A stretch of DNA of 64,000 nt from Bacteroidales bacterium. GTDB lineage: Bacteria; Bacteroidota; Bacteroidia; Bacteroidales; P3. The notes below the pieces were generated by a model. That model was not told where the DNA came from, made no database searches, and saw nothing but the letters and a program-made list of their open reading frames with translations. The translations under genes were made by a program, and so were the position numbers. The stretch is from contig JAGBOF010000003.1 of assembly GCA_017633985.1 (NCBI GenBank), positions 33,130 through 97,129 on the forward strand, in the 5' to 3' direction. Shown here one piece after another: positions 55,350 to 63,913 of this stretch (position 1 is the stretch's first letter; each line of letters opens with the position of its first letter).

Positions 55350-57695
55350 CTATTTTATTTCTATCTCGTCACCGAACATGTGGGAAGGATAACCCGCACC
55401 CGAATGTCCTTCAGGGCAATTGCCTATCGTTACACCCAATACCTTAACATAACGCGCCTTTTCATTGCAAAGCACACTGTAATTAACCACTTTAGGATTG
55501 TTTTCCGCATCCTGCTTTATCACGCCCGGTATTTCCTTCCAATCCTTATTATCATCGGAAACGTAAAACTTAACTTCCTTCGGCAAAAATATCCAACTGC
55601 CTTCTTCATCCAAGAAATTAATGCTTATACTGTTTATTTGCGTAGATTTTTCCATGTCAACCACAGGTGCGAAGTCCTTACCGTAGGTTCCTACCCATGC
55701 ATCGTATGATTTTTTATTCCCCCTTATACCGTCAGTCAGTGCATAACCGCCGCCTGCATTGTATTGAGGATTGACATCCTGCATCTGATAAGTTTTACCC
55801 GTTGCTTTATTGATATGGTATTCGCCTTTGAAAAGCGGAGACGATATTTTATGGTTCTTATAAGCCACTGCCTGCAAAACGGCATCGCTTTTTACGGTAA
55901 AAGGTTTGGTGTATTTTGTGCTGTTTTCATTAGGCACGCCGCCGTTAAGGGTATAAAATATTTCGCCGCCCTGCAATGCCGAAGACAAACTGACTTCTAT
56001 TCCGTTTTTACCGCTTTTGCTGTTTACCTGTACCGCATAGTGTGATTTGGAATAATTATATCCCGCATCGTCATATATGCTTAACACATTATCCAACCGT
56101 TTTACAAAATCTTCATAATCCCTTACGTCTTTTTGGCTCCATGCTCTTTCGCTTAATGCCGCCAAACGCGGAAGGTCGTTATATTCCAACAATTGCGTAT
56201 CGCCTATATATTCCGTCCATGTGCAGGCCTGCATACCTATTATGTGTCTTGCCTGCTCGGCGGTCAGCTCTTCGGCAACGGGTTCAAACAAATAAGTTTT
56301 CTTAAGCGGCGTAAACCCCCCGAAACTCAACGGTTCGGTAGATGCTATTCCCTGATAAAAATTAAAATACAGGTAAGCACTTGCTGCCATTATAGCATCG
56401 TTACCCTGTTTGGCTGCATTGATACCGCCTTGTTCCCCCTGCCAAGAAAGAATGGTTGCCGTAGGACGCACACCCTTTTCCAAAATCTCGTCCCATCCTA
56501 TAATCTTACGGCCGTGCTTGTTCAAATAATCTTCCATACGCGTAGTAAAATACGCCTGTATCTGATTTTCATCCGTCCATCCCTTTTCCTTCATCAGTTT
56601 TTGACAATCCGGACATTCTTTCCAACGTACCGTAGGACACTCATCACCGCCTATATGTATATACTGCGAAGGGAACAATGCCATAACCTCATCCATAACG
56701 TCCTCAAGGAATTTGAACGTCTTTTCTTTCGGACAAAATACATCGTCCAACACTCCCCATGTTTTGCAGACCTCTATTCCTTCACCCTTGCACGACAATT
56801 CGGGATAGGCAGCCAATGCCGCCATAGCATGACCCGGCAATTCTATTTCCGGAATGATGGTTATGTGTCTGTCTTTGGCATATTGGACTATATCTTTCAC
56901 TTCCTGCTGGGTATAGTAACCGCCGTAACGTATGGTGTCATAAATATGTTCGCTTTCAGGGCGGTCGGAATAATGCCCGATAAGAGTTCCGCTTCTGTAT
57001 GCAGCCACTTCCTGCAATTTAGGGTATTTTTTTATTTCCAATCGCCAGCCTTGGTCATCAGTTAAGTGCCAATGAAAGACGTTTAACTTATGAAATGCCA
57101 ACAAATCTATGTATTTTTTCACATACTCCGCACTCCAAAAATGACGGCTGCAGTCTAAATGTTTGCCTCTGTAAGAAAAACGCGGTAAATCCTCAATACG
57201 GCAAGACGGAATGTCTTTTGTGTAATTAGGCACAGCTGTAAAATCAGGATTATAGCCGTTTAAATAAAAATCCGTGCCTATTAGTTGCCACAATGTCTGC
57301 AAAGCATAAAAGAATCCCGTTTCCTCATTGGCTTCAATGGTGATACGGCGCTGATTGACATCGATAATATAGCCTTCGTTACCCAGATTACGCATCCCCG
57401 TAAGTATAAAAACTATGCTTTCTTCCGTATTAAGGTGCATATCCTCGGTTTTAAGTTGCACACCCTCCCTGTCGGGATAATATTTTTGCAAACTTTCGGA
57501 AAGAATCTGTGCCGTTTGGCAGTTCTTAGGTGCAAAAATTCTGGTTTTCTCTGCTTTGAACTTAAAAACCTGCCCGTTATTTTTCATTTCAAGCTTATAG
57601 GGCTGCGGAATAACTGAAATACCTTGTGCATATACACCGCTTATATATGCAAACAACAATACCGACACGGCAATGCATAATAAATTTTTCTTCAT
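55350..57695 (-). CDS. Glycoside hydrolase family 20 beta-N-acetylhexosaminidase, exported
   Basis: 781 residues from the ATG at 57695, which opens a signal peptide (MKKNLLCIAVSVLLFAYISGVYAQ). Order: GH20b N-terminal domain (about 25-145), GH20 TIM barrel (about 150-500) with LDCSRHFWSAEYVKKYIDLL, FHWHLTDDQGWRLEIKKYP, EIELPGHAMAALAAYPELSC, the catalytic pair in HIGGDECPTVRWKECPDC, and WDEILEKG; a chitobiase-type C-terminal beta domain (GGEIFYTLNGGVPNENS); and an F5/8-type-C module (PKEVKFYVSDDNKDW, ARYVKVLGVTIG) similar to that at the end of the GH92 enzyme. It releases terminal GlcNAc or GalNAc from glycans. No T9SS domain, so it is probably periplasmic. It has its own promoter; the small membrane protein follows. 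Confidence 0.95.
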   Translation of the reverse strand: MKKNLLCIAVSVLLFAYISGVYAQGISVIPQPYKLEMKNNGQVFKFKAEKTRIFAPKNCQTAQILSESLQKYYPDREGVQLKTEDMHLNTEESIVFILTGMRNLGNEGYIIDVNQRRITIEANEETGFFYALQTLWQLIGTDFYLNGYNPDFTAVPNYTKDIPSCRIEDLPRFSYRGKHLDCSRHFWSAEYVKKYIDLLAFHKLNVFHWHLTDDQGWRLEIKKYPKLQEVAAYRSGTLIGHYSDRPESEHIYDTIRYGGYYTQQEVKDIVQYAKDRHITIIPEIELPGHAMAALAAYPELSCKGEGIEVCKTWGVLDDVFCPKEKTFKFLEDVMDEVMALFPSQYIHIGGDECPTVRWKECPDCQKLMKEKGWTDENQIQAYFTTRMEDYLNKHGRKIIGWDEILEKGVRPTATILSWQGEQGGINAAKQGNDAIMAASAYLYFNFYQGIASTEPLSFGGFTPLKKTYLFEPVAEELTAEQARHIIGMQACTWTEYIGDTQLLEYNDLPRLAALSERAWSQKDVRDYEDFVKRLDNVLSIYDDAGYNYSKSHYAVQVNSKSGKNGIEVSLSSALQGGEIFYTLNGGVPNENSTKYTKPFTVKSDAVLQAVAYKNHKISSPLFKGEYHINKATGKTYQMQDVNPQYNAGGGYALTDGIRGNKKSYDAWVGTYGKDFAPVVDMEKSTQINSISINFLDEEGSWIFLPKEVKFYVSDDNKDWKEIPGVIKQDAENNPKVVNYSVLCNEKARYVKVLGVTIGNCPEGHSGAGYPSHMFGDEIEIK

Positions 57696-57722
57696 ATCAC
57701 TGACAATTTTATATTCAACCCG

Positions 57723-57753
57723 CAAAGTTAAGATTTTTTTGCGATATGACCAA
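57723..57753 (-). promoter_or_regulatory. Promoter of the GH20 operon
   Basis: On the minus strand TTG (57753-57751), a 20-base spacer and TAACTTTG (57730-57723), 27 bases before the ATG at 57695. Confidence 0.65.
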
Positions 57754-57836
57754 ATTAACGCATTATCATAACTTGATTTGTCCGCAATTTTCCGCCGTAA
57801 ATACACGCTTCAAAACCCCGAAATCACACCTTGAAG

Positions 57837-57921
57837 AAAAATAACGCCGTTTTACGAAATTAATCTGCGTGATTAATAAAATAATACGCCGTAAAAATTT
57901 CTTAAAACGGCGTTTTATTTT
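57837..57921. repeat. Intergenic repeat family A, copy 9
   Basis: Outer blocks AAAATAACGCCGTTTTA (57837-57853) and TAAAACGGCGTTTTATTTT (57903-57921) pair imperfectly; inside lie CGAAATTAATCTGCGTGATTAATAAAATAATACGCCG modules. It lies upstream of the GH20 promoter and past the terminator of the DUF4465 gene. The rest of this 400-bp gap holds nothing else recognisable. Confidence 0.8.
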
Positions 57922-58029
57922 AGGCATTTGTAACACTACTGATTTTCAATGCGGTACAATTGCCTTAAAAATCCATAAAAATCTGCTGTTTCTATAGGCT
58001 ATAAAATCTGTAAATCAAGGCGGAAAATT

Positions 58030-58060
58030 AAAATAAAACTCCCCGCTTTTGACAGGGAGT
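58030..58060 (-). terminator. Terminator of the DUF4465 gene
   Basis: On the minus strand ACTCCC pairs with GGGAGT around the loop TGTCAAAAGCG, followed by TTTTATTTT. It lies 37 bases after the stop at 58097. Confidence 0.7.
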
Positions 58061-58096
58061 CTTAAGAAATAAAAAACACTTATCGTTTATATGACC

Positions 58097-59989
58097 TTAT
58101 TTGATGATAAGTTTCCTTGTTGTTTGTTTATCCGCAGTCTTCACCGTAACGAAGTAAGAACCTTTATCAAGATTTTTTATTTCGGTGCTATCGGATTGTG
58201 CAGTGATTTTACGTACAAGTCTTCCGTTAATATCCGTAATTTCTATTGCTGCACCTGTTTGTGCAGTAATTACGGTGTAATCAGTTGCAGGGTTAGGGTA
58301 TATTGATATGCTTATAGCTTCTGCATCAGTCAATGCAGCCGTGCTTGTTATATGGAGAACGAATACGGAATCGCATCCGTCAACGGTTTGCAATGTAACG
58401 GTGTAATCACCTGCCTTGTCGTATTCTGTTCCGTTGAATTCAAATGTAGGAGCCGAATCGGTAAGTTCGGCATTGATTGTATCCGTGTAAGAAGGATTGA
58501 CTGTAAGGTCAAGAATTGTGTCATACAATCCGTAAGTTCCCGTTTCGGTGAATGTATGTCCCTTTATTTCGTAGGAATCACATGCGGAAACTTCCACTTT
58601 CTGTGCAACAACCTTTTCAATCTGTTGATCAGTATAAACAAAATTGTCTAGGCAGAAATAATAAGGCGTATAACTATCAGTAGATGCAGGAGTAAACACA
58701 ACTTTTTGCACCTTACCCAAAGCAGATAAGTCTAAATATCTCCATGTTGTAACATTTCCTAACTTATTTCCGCTTTCATCTTCACGCATATCAATGAAAT
58801 ATATTTCAGTCTCGGCAGTCTTGTTTCCTTGCGCATCATAACCTGTTGCAGTTAACTTAAACCAATCACTTTCTTTGTATGACATATCTGCATATTCATA
58901 AGATGACAAAGTCTGATTAACATAAACACCCTGTGGATAGTATTCGGAAGAATCCTCTTTGTATACAGCTGTATGTTCCGCATCAGAAGGAGAATAATAT
59001 CCTACTGTATAAGTGCTGTTATTTCCCTCCAAACCGCACATAGAAGCCGCATAATAATATTTATCAAACTCTCTTAAACCTGCAGTATCCCCTATATTAC
59101 TTACAGAGAATCCCATTGCCATAAACCAATACCAATCTGCTATATAATAACCGTAACCTACGAAATTAAGTCCGTTATCTCTATAGTTTTTATAGTAGTA
59201 ATCCATTTCCATATCTTCATCATAGACTTTTGTATCGTAATTTGTCAATGAGATAAGGTCGTATGTGTTTTCTTCGGTAAGCAATGAGTTAAAATCTGCG
59301 ATTGTGTATACTTCTCTACCGTTAATTACTCCTATTCCTGCTAAATCAAAACCTGCCGAATAGGTATTTTCGCTTACTGCATCGTAGATAAGATTGCCTT
59401 GAGTATCTTTATCCTGACCGCTTATTATGTCTATCAAACGTACAAAGCGGATATTGTTCTTATCAAGCAATTCATTGTCCTGAATATCGTCCAAGTCAAA
59501 CCCCGTTCCGTAGTTATAATCGGTGTTACCTGCCAAATTGGTGTAATTAAAAGGTATTTGAGTGGATTTATCATCCGTTGCAGCGGATGCACACGGGAAT
59601 CTGAAGAAATTAACTCCGTCGGAAGATACCTCAACAAACGCCAACTCCAAAAATGTCGTGTCAAACGCATTTTCAAAAACTACGAAATCGCATCCGTAAT
59701 CATTGATTATAGGACGGTCGAACGTAACTAATGCACTTCCTCCGTTACCCAAAGATACGCAACGCAAGTTTCCTGCATCCGCTTCGCCTATTGCGTCATA
59801 CACGTTGCCGTAAGTAACCTTTGTGTCTTTGTTTTCACCGCTTGTAGACCATGTTCCGCGGTTAACCTCTACTCCTTTTGCCCATGAAATGATTGATGGG
59901 TCGCTTTTTGCAATGACTTTATTGCTTTTTTGTGCCATAATAGGCAACGTCATAAGCCCAAGGGCTAAAAATAAAATACTTTTCTTCAT
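58097..59989 (-). CDS. T9SS-exported DUF4465-containing surface protein under cobalamin riboswitch control
   Basis: 630 residues with a signal peptide (MKKSILFLALGLMTLPIMAQ). Residues about 25-235 form a beta domain with CVSLGNGGSALVTFDRPI, DFVVFENAF and LAFVEVSSDGVNFFRFP. Residues about 245-460 match the DUF4465 pattern (MGFSVSNIGDTAGL, AASMCGLEGNNSTYTVGYYS, SDWFKLTATGYDAQGNKTAE, WRYLDLSALGKVQKVVF, YYFCLDNFVY). Two Ig-like repeats (CDSYEIKGHTFTETGTYGLY; FNGTEYDKAGDYTVTLQTVDGCDS) like those of the scaffold protein precede a type-A T9SS domain (ISIYPNPATDYTVITA ... TTRKLIIK). A cobalamin riboswitch lies 148 bases upstream on the same strand, so expression should fall when B12 is plentiful. This suggests a surface role in capturing cobalamin or related compounds, which is inference. 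Confidence 0.88.
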   Translation of the reverse strand: MKKSILFLALGLMTLPIMAQKSNKVIAKSDPSIISWAKGVEVNRGTWSTSGENKDTKVTYGNVYDAIGEADAGNLRCVSLGNGGSALVTFDRPIINDYGCDFVVFENAFDTTFLELAFVEVSSDGVNFFRFPCASAATDDKSTQIPFNYTNLAGNTDYNYGTGFDLDDIQDNELLDKNNIRFVRLIDIISGQDKDTQGNLIYDAVSENTYSAGFDLAGIGVINGREVYTIADFNSLLTEENTYDLISLTNYDTKVYDEDMEMDYYYKNYRDNGLNFVGYGYYIADWYWFMAMGFSVSNIGDTAGLREFDKYYYAASMCGLEGNNSTYTVGYYSPSDAEHTAVYKEDSSEYYPQGVYVNQTLSSYEYADMSYKESDWFKLTATGYDAQGNKTAETEIYFIDMREDESGNKLGNVTTWRYLDLSALGKVQKVVFTPASTDSYTPYYFCLDNFVYTDQQIEKVVAQKVEVSACDSYEIKGHTFTETGTYGLYDTILDLTVNPSYTDTINAELTDSAPTFEFNGTEYDKAGDYTVTLQTVDGCDSVFVLHITSTAALTDAEAISISIYPNPATDYTVITAQTGAAIEITDINGRLVRKITAQSDSTEIKNLDKGSYFVTVKTADKQTTRKLIIK

Positions 59990-60136
59990 CGCATTTAATT
60001 ATTTTAATCAAGTTTCTTTCTGTAAAAACTATATTAATAATTGATTACTTCCGAAGAAAAGTACAAAAAAATAAAAAAAATAACAAACAACATGCTATTA
60101 TCTCATTTCCCCGAAGATAATCAACAAAACTAAACA

Positions 60137-60330
60137 TTTGCGGCAGGTCTCCTGACTTACTTCCGTTGCAATAACGCCTTCCCGTTAATATATTACAGGT
60201 TATATCTTACAGTGGCTTATATGCTATTGCCTTTATATGAAAGAATACAGTAGCGGGCCTGCACAGGATTCACACCTGTTTCCCTTTTAATCTTTTGACA
60301 AAAAGCCAAAGAACCGTAAATGCAACTGCA
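60137..60330 (-). ncRNA. Cobalamin (adenosylcobalamin) riboswitch
   Basis: Read on the minus strand: the core GGGAAACAGGTGTGAATCC, then GTGCAGGCCCGCTACTGT, AAGCCACTG, a variable arm, and the B12 box AAGTCAGGAGACCTGCC (60157-60141 region). Order and spacing match the cobalamin class. A perfect promoter lies directly upstream. Downstream, before the DUF4465 ATG, ATTATCT - 11-base loop - AGATAAT (about 60120-60096) followed by a T-rich stretch could act as the expression platform; a translational switch is also possible. Confidence 0.93.
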
Positions 60331-60358
60331 AAATTACATATTATTTCATTAAGGACAA
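60329..60358 (-). promoter_or_regulatory. Promoter of the riboswitch-DUF4465 transcript
   Basis: On the minus strand TTG (60358-60356), exactly 19 bases, then TAATTTTG (60336-60329), placing the start of transcription at the 5' edge of the riboswitch. Confidence 0.75.
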
Positions 60359-60540
60359 AAGAAATTTTGATTTTTTTTGATTTCCATATACTTTTTCAGC
60401 AAAATACCGAAGCATTTTCACATGTAAATCTGCCGACGTAGCACAGTGTTTTTATGCATGTATTTATCCAAAAATTTCCGCATTTTTACGGCATCTTTTT
60501 AACGCATTATAACTGCTTGATATTCAGCAACATTAAAACA

Positions 60541-60635
60541 ACACGCCGTTTCGTAAAAATAAAACGCCGTATTAATAAATTTTTATCGCTGATTAATTTA
60601 TTAATACGGCGTTTTATTTTCGCCAAACGGCGTGT
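60541..60635. repeat. Intergenic repeat family A, copy 10: nested perfect inverted repeat
   Basis: Inner arms 60556-60580 and 60596-60620 are a perfect 25-bp inverted repeat (AAAATAAAACGCCGTATTAA...), with the 15-base loop TTTTATCGCTGATTA. Outer arms ACACGCCGTTT (60541-60551) and AAACGGCGTGT (60625-60635) add 11 bp. It shows the module order most clearly. It lies just past the Sel1 membrane protein gene. The remainder of the 690-bp gap holds the riboswitch and its promoter. Confidence 0.92.
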
Positions 60636-60677
60636 CAATATTTTTTAATAATATTTCTGCGTTTTTTGAAGATGAAT

Positions 60678-61319
60678 TTATCTTCCGCGTTTACGCATGT
60701 TTTTGTATAGTCTGTGTATAATTTTGGTAAAGTATCGTCCCACAACAAGCACAAATACGGAAAATACGAAACTTCCCACTGCCATGTATGTAGTACGTCT
60801 GTCCAATACGTTCGGATCCCATCTATCACCGAACAAAACAATGAATGCTATCGTTGCAATCACCGTCATAACAACGGCAATCAGCACCAACATCGCATTT
60901 ATCTTCACCTCACGGAACCAAAAACCTGCAGAGAATCTGTCACGCGGCTTTTCTTCCCTTTCTTTTGCTTTGTAAGCGTCACGGTAAGGGTCTTCCTTGG
61001 TATCAACCATTGCTGCATGTCCTTTTTCTATTGTCCGCAAGAAATGTGCTGCATCTTCGTCGCCTTTTTGTGCCGCAATATTGATGTACTCCAATGCTTT
61101 CTCATTGTCAGAGGCGACACCTTTGCCCTCCAAATAGCAAATACCAAGTCTGTATATAGCAAAGGCATAACCCTGATCGGCTGCTTTTTTTATCCAATAG
61201 AAAGCTTTGTCAAAATCTTTCTCAAATCCTTGTTCCCCTTTGTAATAAAAAATACCTAAAGCGCATTGGGCTTTTGCCGAACCCTCATTTGCTTTTAATT
61301 TATAGTCTTCTGCATTCAT
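60678..61319 (-). CDS. Sel1-repeat protein with two C-terminal membrane helices
   Basis: 213 residues. Residues 1-105 hold three Sel1 repeats (SAKAQCALGIFYYKGEQGFEKDF, AFYWIKKAADQGYAFAIYRLG, ALEYINIAAQKGDEDAAHFL). A charged linker (DPYRDAYKAKEREEKPRDRF) leads to two helices (AMLVLIAVVMTVIATIAFIVLF, TYMAVGSFVFSVFVLVVGRYF) and a basic tail (KIIHRLYKNMRKRGR). No signal peptide; the repeats probably stay in the cytosol. Function unknown. A second Sel1 membrane protein of opposite domain order is encoded at 11493-12284. Followed by repeat A10. Confidence 0.77.
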   Translation of the reverse strand: MNAEDYKLKANEGSAKAQCALGIFYYKGEQGFEKDFDKAFYWIKKAADQGYAFAIYRLGICYLEGKGVASDNEKALEYINIAAQKGDEDAAHFLRTIEKGHAAMVDTKEDPYRDAYKAKEREEKPRDRFSAGFWFREVKINAMLVLIAVVMTVIATIAFIVLFGDRWDPNVLDRRTTYMAVGSFVFSVFVLVVGRYFTKIIHRLYKNMRKRGR

Positions 61320-61346
61320 GCTTCAATAGTTTTAGGTTAATAACAT

Positions 61347-62078
61347 TTATTTCATATCGTGTATTATGGTTTTAAAACCGAATTTTTCAAATTCTTTCTC
61401 CAATTGTTTCATATCCGTATCGGTCGTATGATAAGGATAAAAAACTTCGGGAGCAACTTTTTCTGCGTATTCAGCTGCTTGTTTTATTGTCATTGTGTAA
61501 GGCTGATTTACGGCAAGGAACAAAACGTTACAATTCTTTATTTCGTCGTTGTCTTCCACCGTTTCGGTATCTCCGGATATGTAAATACGGAAATCATCCT
61601 TGGTTAAAAGATAGCCGTTATCCCTTCCTTTAGGATGAAACTTATCCCTACCCAAAGTAGTATTATATGCGCTGAACGCTTTTATGTCTATCCCGTATTT
61701 TTGTGTACTCTCACCGTTTTTTAAAGTCTCGCCTCTGCCGTATAAATTAATGGTATTGGGATTGGATACTATTTGCGTATTTTCTTTTAGCAGATTATTG
61801 ATGGCTTTTGCATCAAAATGGTCGTAATGTTCGTGTGTTATAAGTATCAAATCGGCTTTTGGCAACAGCGAATAATCAGCATAATCGCTTACAGGGTCCA
61901 CATAAACCTTTGTTCCGCCGTAATCAATCATAAAAGAAGCGTGTCCGTAAAACTCAATTGTCACCGTATTGCTGTCTTTCAATAAATAAGTATCCTGTTC
62001 AAATGTTTTCATATTGCCGTTATCCGTATTAAAAGAAAATAACCATGATACAATGCTAATTAACAGTATCTTTATCAT
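61347..62078 (-). CDS. Metallo-beta-lactamase-fold hydrolase (UPF0173-like), exported or membrane-anchored
   Basis: About 243 residues from the ATG at 62078 (a GTG at 62087 is possible). The N-terminus MIKILLISIVSWLFSF is a signal peptide or anchor. The hydrolase fold has TVTIEFYGHASFMIDYGGTKVYVDPV, the zinc motif THEHYDHFD, YISGDTETVED and a final YPYHTTDTD carrying the last His. This resembles UPF0173/YtnP-like hydrolases; the substrate is unknown. Its start overlaps the end of the TPR lipoprotein gene by about 23 bases, so the two are translationally linked. Confidence 0.85.
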   Translation of the reverse strand: MIKILLISIVSWLFSFNTDNGNMKTFEQDTYLLKDSNTVTIEFYGHASFMIDYGGTKVYVDPVSDYADYSLLPKADLILITHEHYDHFDAKAINNLLKENTQIVSNPNTINLYGRGETLKNGESTQKYGIDIKAFSAYNTTLGRDKFHPKGRDNGYLLTKDDFRIYISGDTETVEDNDEIKNCNVLFLAVNQPYTMTIKQAAEYAEKVAPEVFYPYHTTDTDMKQLEKEFEKFGFKTIIHDMK

Positions 62079-62601
62079 CCCGAACACTGTTTTCGATGTA
62101 TTTCAACTCGTTTTGCATAGTGTCAAGCATTATCATACGCCGTGCAGTCTCCGCATGTTTGGATTGAGGAAACTTCTCTATATATGTTTCAAACGCTTTG
62201 ACGCTTTCCTGCGTATTCAAACAAACGTCTTTCAACACAACGCCTTTGAAAAAATACGCAGCACCGACTTTATTTCCGTATGGATATTCTTTAATTATCC
62301 TGTCAAGGCAATAAAGTGCCGAATCGCATTTGTTCATTGCCTGATAAACGTTGGACATCTGGAACAAATAAAATTCGCACATAGTATCCTGCGGAAAATC
62401 CTTTACATAATTTCCGTACATTGCTATCAGAGTATCGGCTTTCTTTTGATCCAGCAGCGTAGGATTGATATTCAACGCATCCACATATTCACTTATTTCC
62501 TTCTGACGCTTTTGCTGTTTGTCTTCCTGTGAAGAACATGCAGTGATAAGCAGCACCAATGCAATAAAACTTAATGTCCTAAAAAAATATCTCATTTTCA
62601 A
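62056..62601 (-). CDS. TPR-like lipoprotein
   Basis: 181 residues with a lipoprotein signal (FIALVLLITACSS, lipobox Cys at 22). The mature protein has TPR-type helices (ADTLIAMYGNYVKDFPQDTM, SALYCLDRIIKEYPYGNKVG, SVKAFETYIEKFPQSKHAET) similar to YfiO/BamD-like or Tol-Pal-linked TPR proteins but shorter. In Bacteroidales a TPR protein is often found beside def and ruvX, as here. Spacing to def is 12 bases. A scaffolding role in the envelope is likely; no specific partner is known. Confidence 0.8.
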   Translation of the reverse strand: MKMRYFFRTLSFIALVLLITACSSQEDKQQKRQKEISEYVDALNINPTLLDQKKADTLIAMYGNYVKDFPQDTMCEFYLFQMSNVYQAMNKCDSALYCLDRIIKEYPYGNKVGAAYFFKGVVLKDVCLNTQESVKAFETYIEKFPQSKHAETARRMIMLDTMQNELKYIENSVRDDKDTVN

Positions 62602-62613
62602 AAAACCGTTTTT

Positions 62614-63162
62614 CTATTTTATCATTTTATAATCCGTTCTCACCTTGTTTTGCTCAATGTCTTTGAGTTTTCTTTTCAGAAATGCCCGTTTTATATTCGA
62701 CAAACGTTCCACGAAAACCTTGCCTTGAAGGTGGTCATACTCATGCTGAAAGACTCTTGCCCTTATCCCGGTAAGCCATTGTTCGTGTTCATTGAAATCA
62801 ACATCGTAATAGCGCACTTTAACATCGCTCGGACGCATAACCTCTTCGTGTATTCCCGGTACGGAAAGACATCCTTCTTCAAAAGCCCACTCTTTGCCTG
62901 CCGTTTCCAATACTTCGGGATTAATCATTGCTATTTTCCATCCTTCCCCTTCGGGATAATTTTCCTTGAAAACGTCGGTATCTATAACCAAAACGCTTAT
63001 CGGCAGATTTACCTGCGGTGCGGCAAGTCCCACACCGTTTGCTTTGTACATCGTTTCAAACATGTTTTCCGTCAATTGCTTTAAATCAGGATAATCTTTA
63101 GTTATGTTTTGCGTTTTTTTTCTCAATACAGAATGTCCGTAACCTACTATAGGAAGTATCAT
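62614..63162 (-). CDS. def: Peptide deformylase
   Basis: 182 residues, the normal length. All three motifs are intact: GVGLAAPQV, EGCLSVPG (metal Cys) and QHEYDHLQG (HExxH metal site with catalytic Glu). It removes the formyl group from the N-terminal Met of nascent proteins in the cytoplasm, using Fe(II). It follows ruvX by 43 bases and precedes the TPR lipoprotein gene, a standard Bacteroidales order. Confidence 0.97.
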   Translation of the reverse strand: MILPIVGYGHSVLRKKTQNITKDYPDLKQLTENMFETMYKANGVGLAAPQVNLPISVLVIDTDVFKENYPEGEGWKIAMINPEVLETAGKEWAFEEGCLSVPGIHEEVMRPSDVKVRYYDVDFNEHEQWLTGIRARVFQHEYDHLQGKVFVERLSNIKRAFLKRKLKDIEQNKVRTDYKMIK

Positions 63163-63205
63163 ATCTTATTCAGTCTTTTTATCTGTTATCTTTTTCTTAT
63201 TTATA

Positions 63206-63643
63206 TTAAACATGCTCTACGGTAACTCCGTTTTGATACATTTTCATGAAATCCTGAAGTATTAAAACGGCTGCAACGGTGTCTATCAAACCTTTTTCCT
63301 GCCGTTTTTTCTTCTTCATTCCGCTTTGGGCTATTGTTTGGGAAGCCATTTTGCTCGTATAACGTTCGTCAATCATATAAATATCCATATCAGGAAACGA
63401 ATTGGAGAGATTATCCACGAATGTCTGCACATATTTGGCACTTTCGCTCGGTGTGTTATCCATCTGTTTGGGATTACCCACCACTATCAAATCAACTTCC
63501 TCCCTTGACATATAATCTTTCAAATAAGGGAATATATCCAAAGTAGAAACCGTTGTAAGTTTTGTGGCAATCATCTGCATATAATCGCTTACCGCCAAAC
63601 CGACACGCTTTTCTCCGTAATCAATAGCTAAAAACCGCCCCAT
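63206..63643 (-). CDS. ruvX: RuvX/YqgF family Holliday-junction resolvase-like nuclease
   Basis: 145 residues, the expected size. Motifs of the RNase H-like YqgF fold: MGRFLAIDYGEKRVGLAVSD (first Asp), DLIVVGNPKQMDNTPSES, MIDERYTSKMA (Glu) and the final KKKRQEKGLIDTVAAVLIL (last Asp). Members process the 5' end of pre-16S rRNA and have been proposed as alternative resolvases. First gene of the ruvX-def-TPR-hydrolase run. Confidence 0.94.
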   Translation of the reverse strand: MGRFLAIDYGEKRVGLAVSDYMQMIATKLTTVSTLDIFPYLKDYMSREEVDLIVVGNPKQMDNTPSESAKYVQTFVDNLSNSFPDMDIYMIDERYTSKMASQTIAQSGMKKKKRQEKGLIDTVAAVLILQDFMKMYQNGVTVEHV

Positions 63644-63671
63644 CTGAAAATGTTTTTATATTTTTAATTTG

Positions 63672-63702
63672 CAAAAGTACTATAATTTTTCCACAAATAC
63701 AA
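63672..63702 (-). promoter_or_regulatory. Promoter of the ruvX operon
   Basis: On the minus strand TTG (63702-63700), a 20-base spacer and TACTTTTG (63679-63672), 28 bases before the ruvX ATG. Confidence 0.65.
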
Positions 63703-63826
63703 GAAATAAGACCAAAATTCCGCAAACCCGTCCGTCATACCGACGGTTAAAAACCGCTTTTTACTGTCTTTTGACGCTGTTTTACGGCAAAAATAACGCA
63801 TGTTTTGCACCCGCTTGCGCATCCTG

Positions 63827-63913
63827 CAAAAATAAGACGCCGTTTTAATAAATTAATCTGCGATAAAAATTTATTTTTACGGCGTTTTAATATTTTTTTA
63901 CGCCGTCTTTTTT
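63827..63913. repeat. Intergenic repeat family A, copy 11
   Basis: Modules AAAAATAAGACGCCGTTTTAATAAATTAATCTGCGATAAAAATTTA, TTTTTACGGCGTTTTAAT and TTTTTTACGCCGTCTTTTTT. Two overlapping inverted pairs of ACGCCGT/ACGGCGT are present. No gene is seen between the ruvX promoter and the window end, except that an ATG at 63992 followed by AAA codons could be the start of a plus-strand gene cut off by the edge. Confidence 0.8.
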
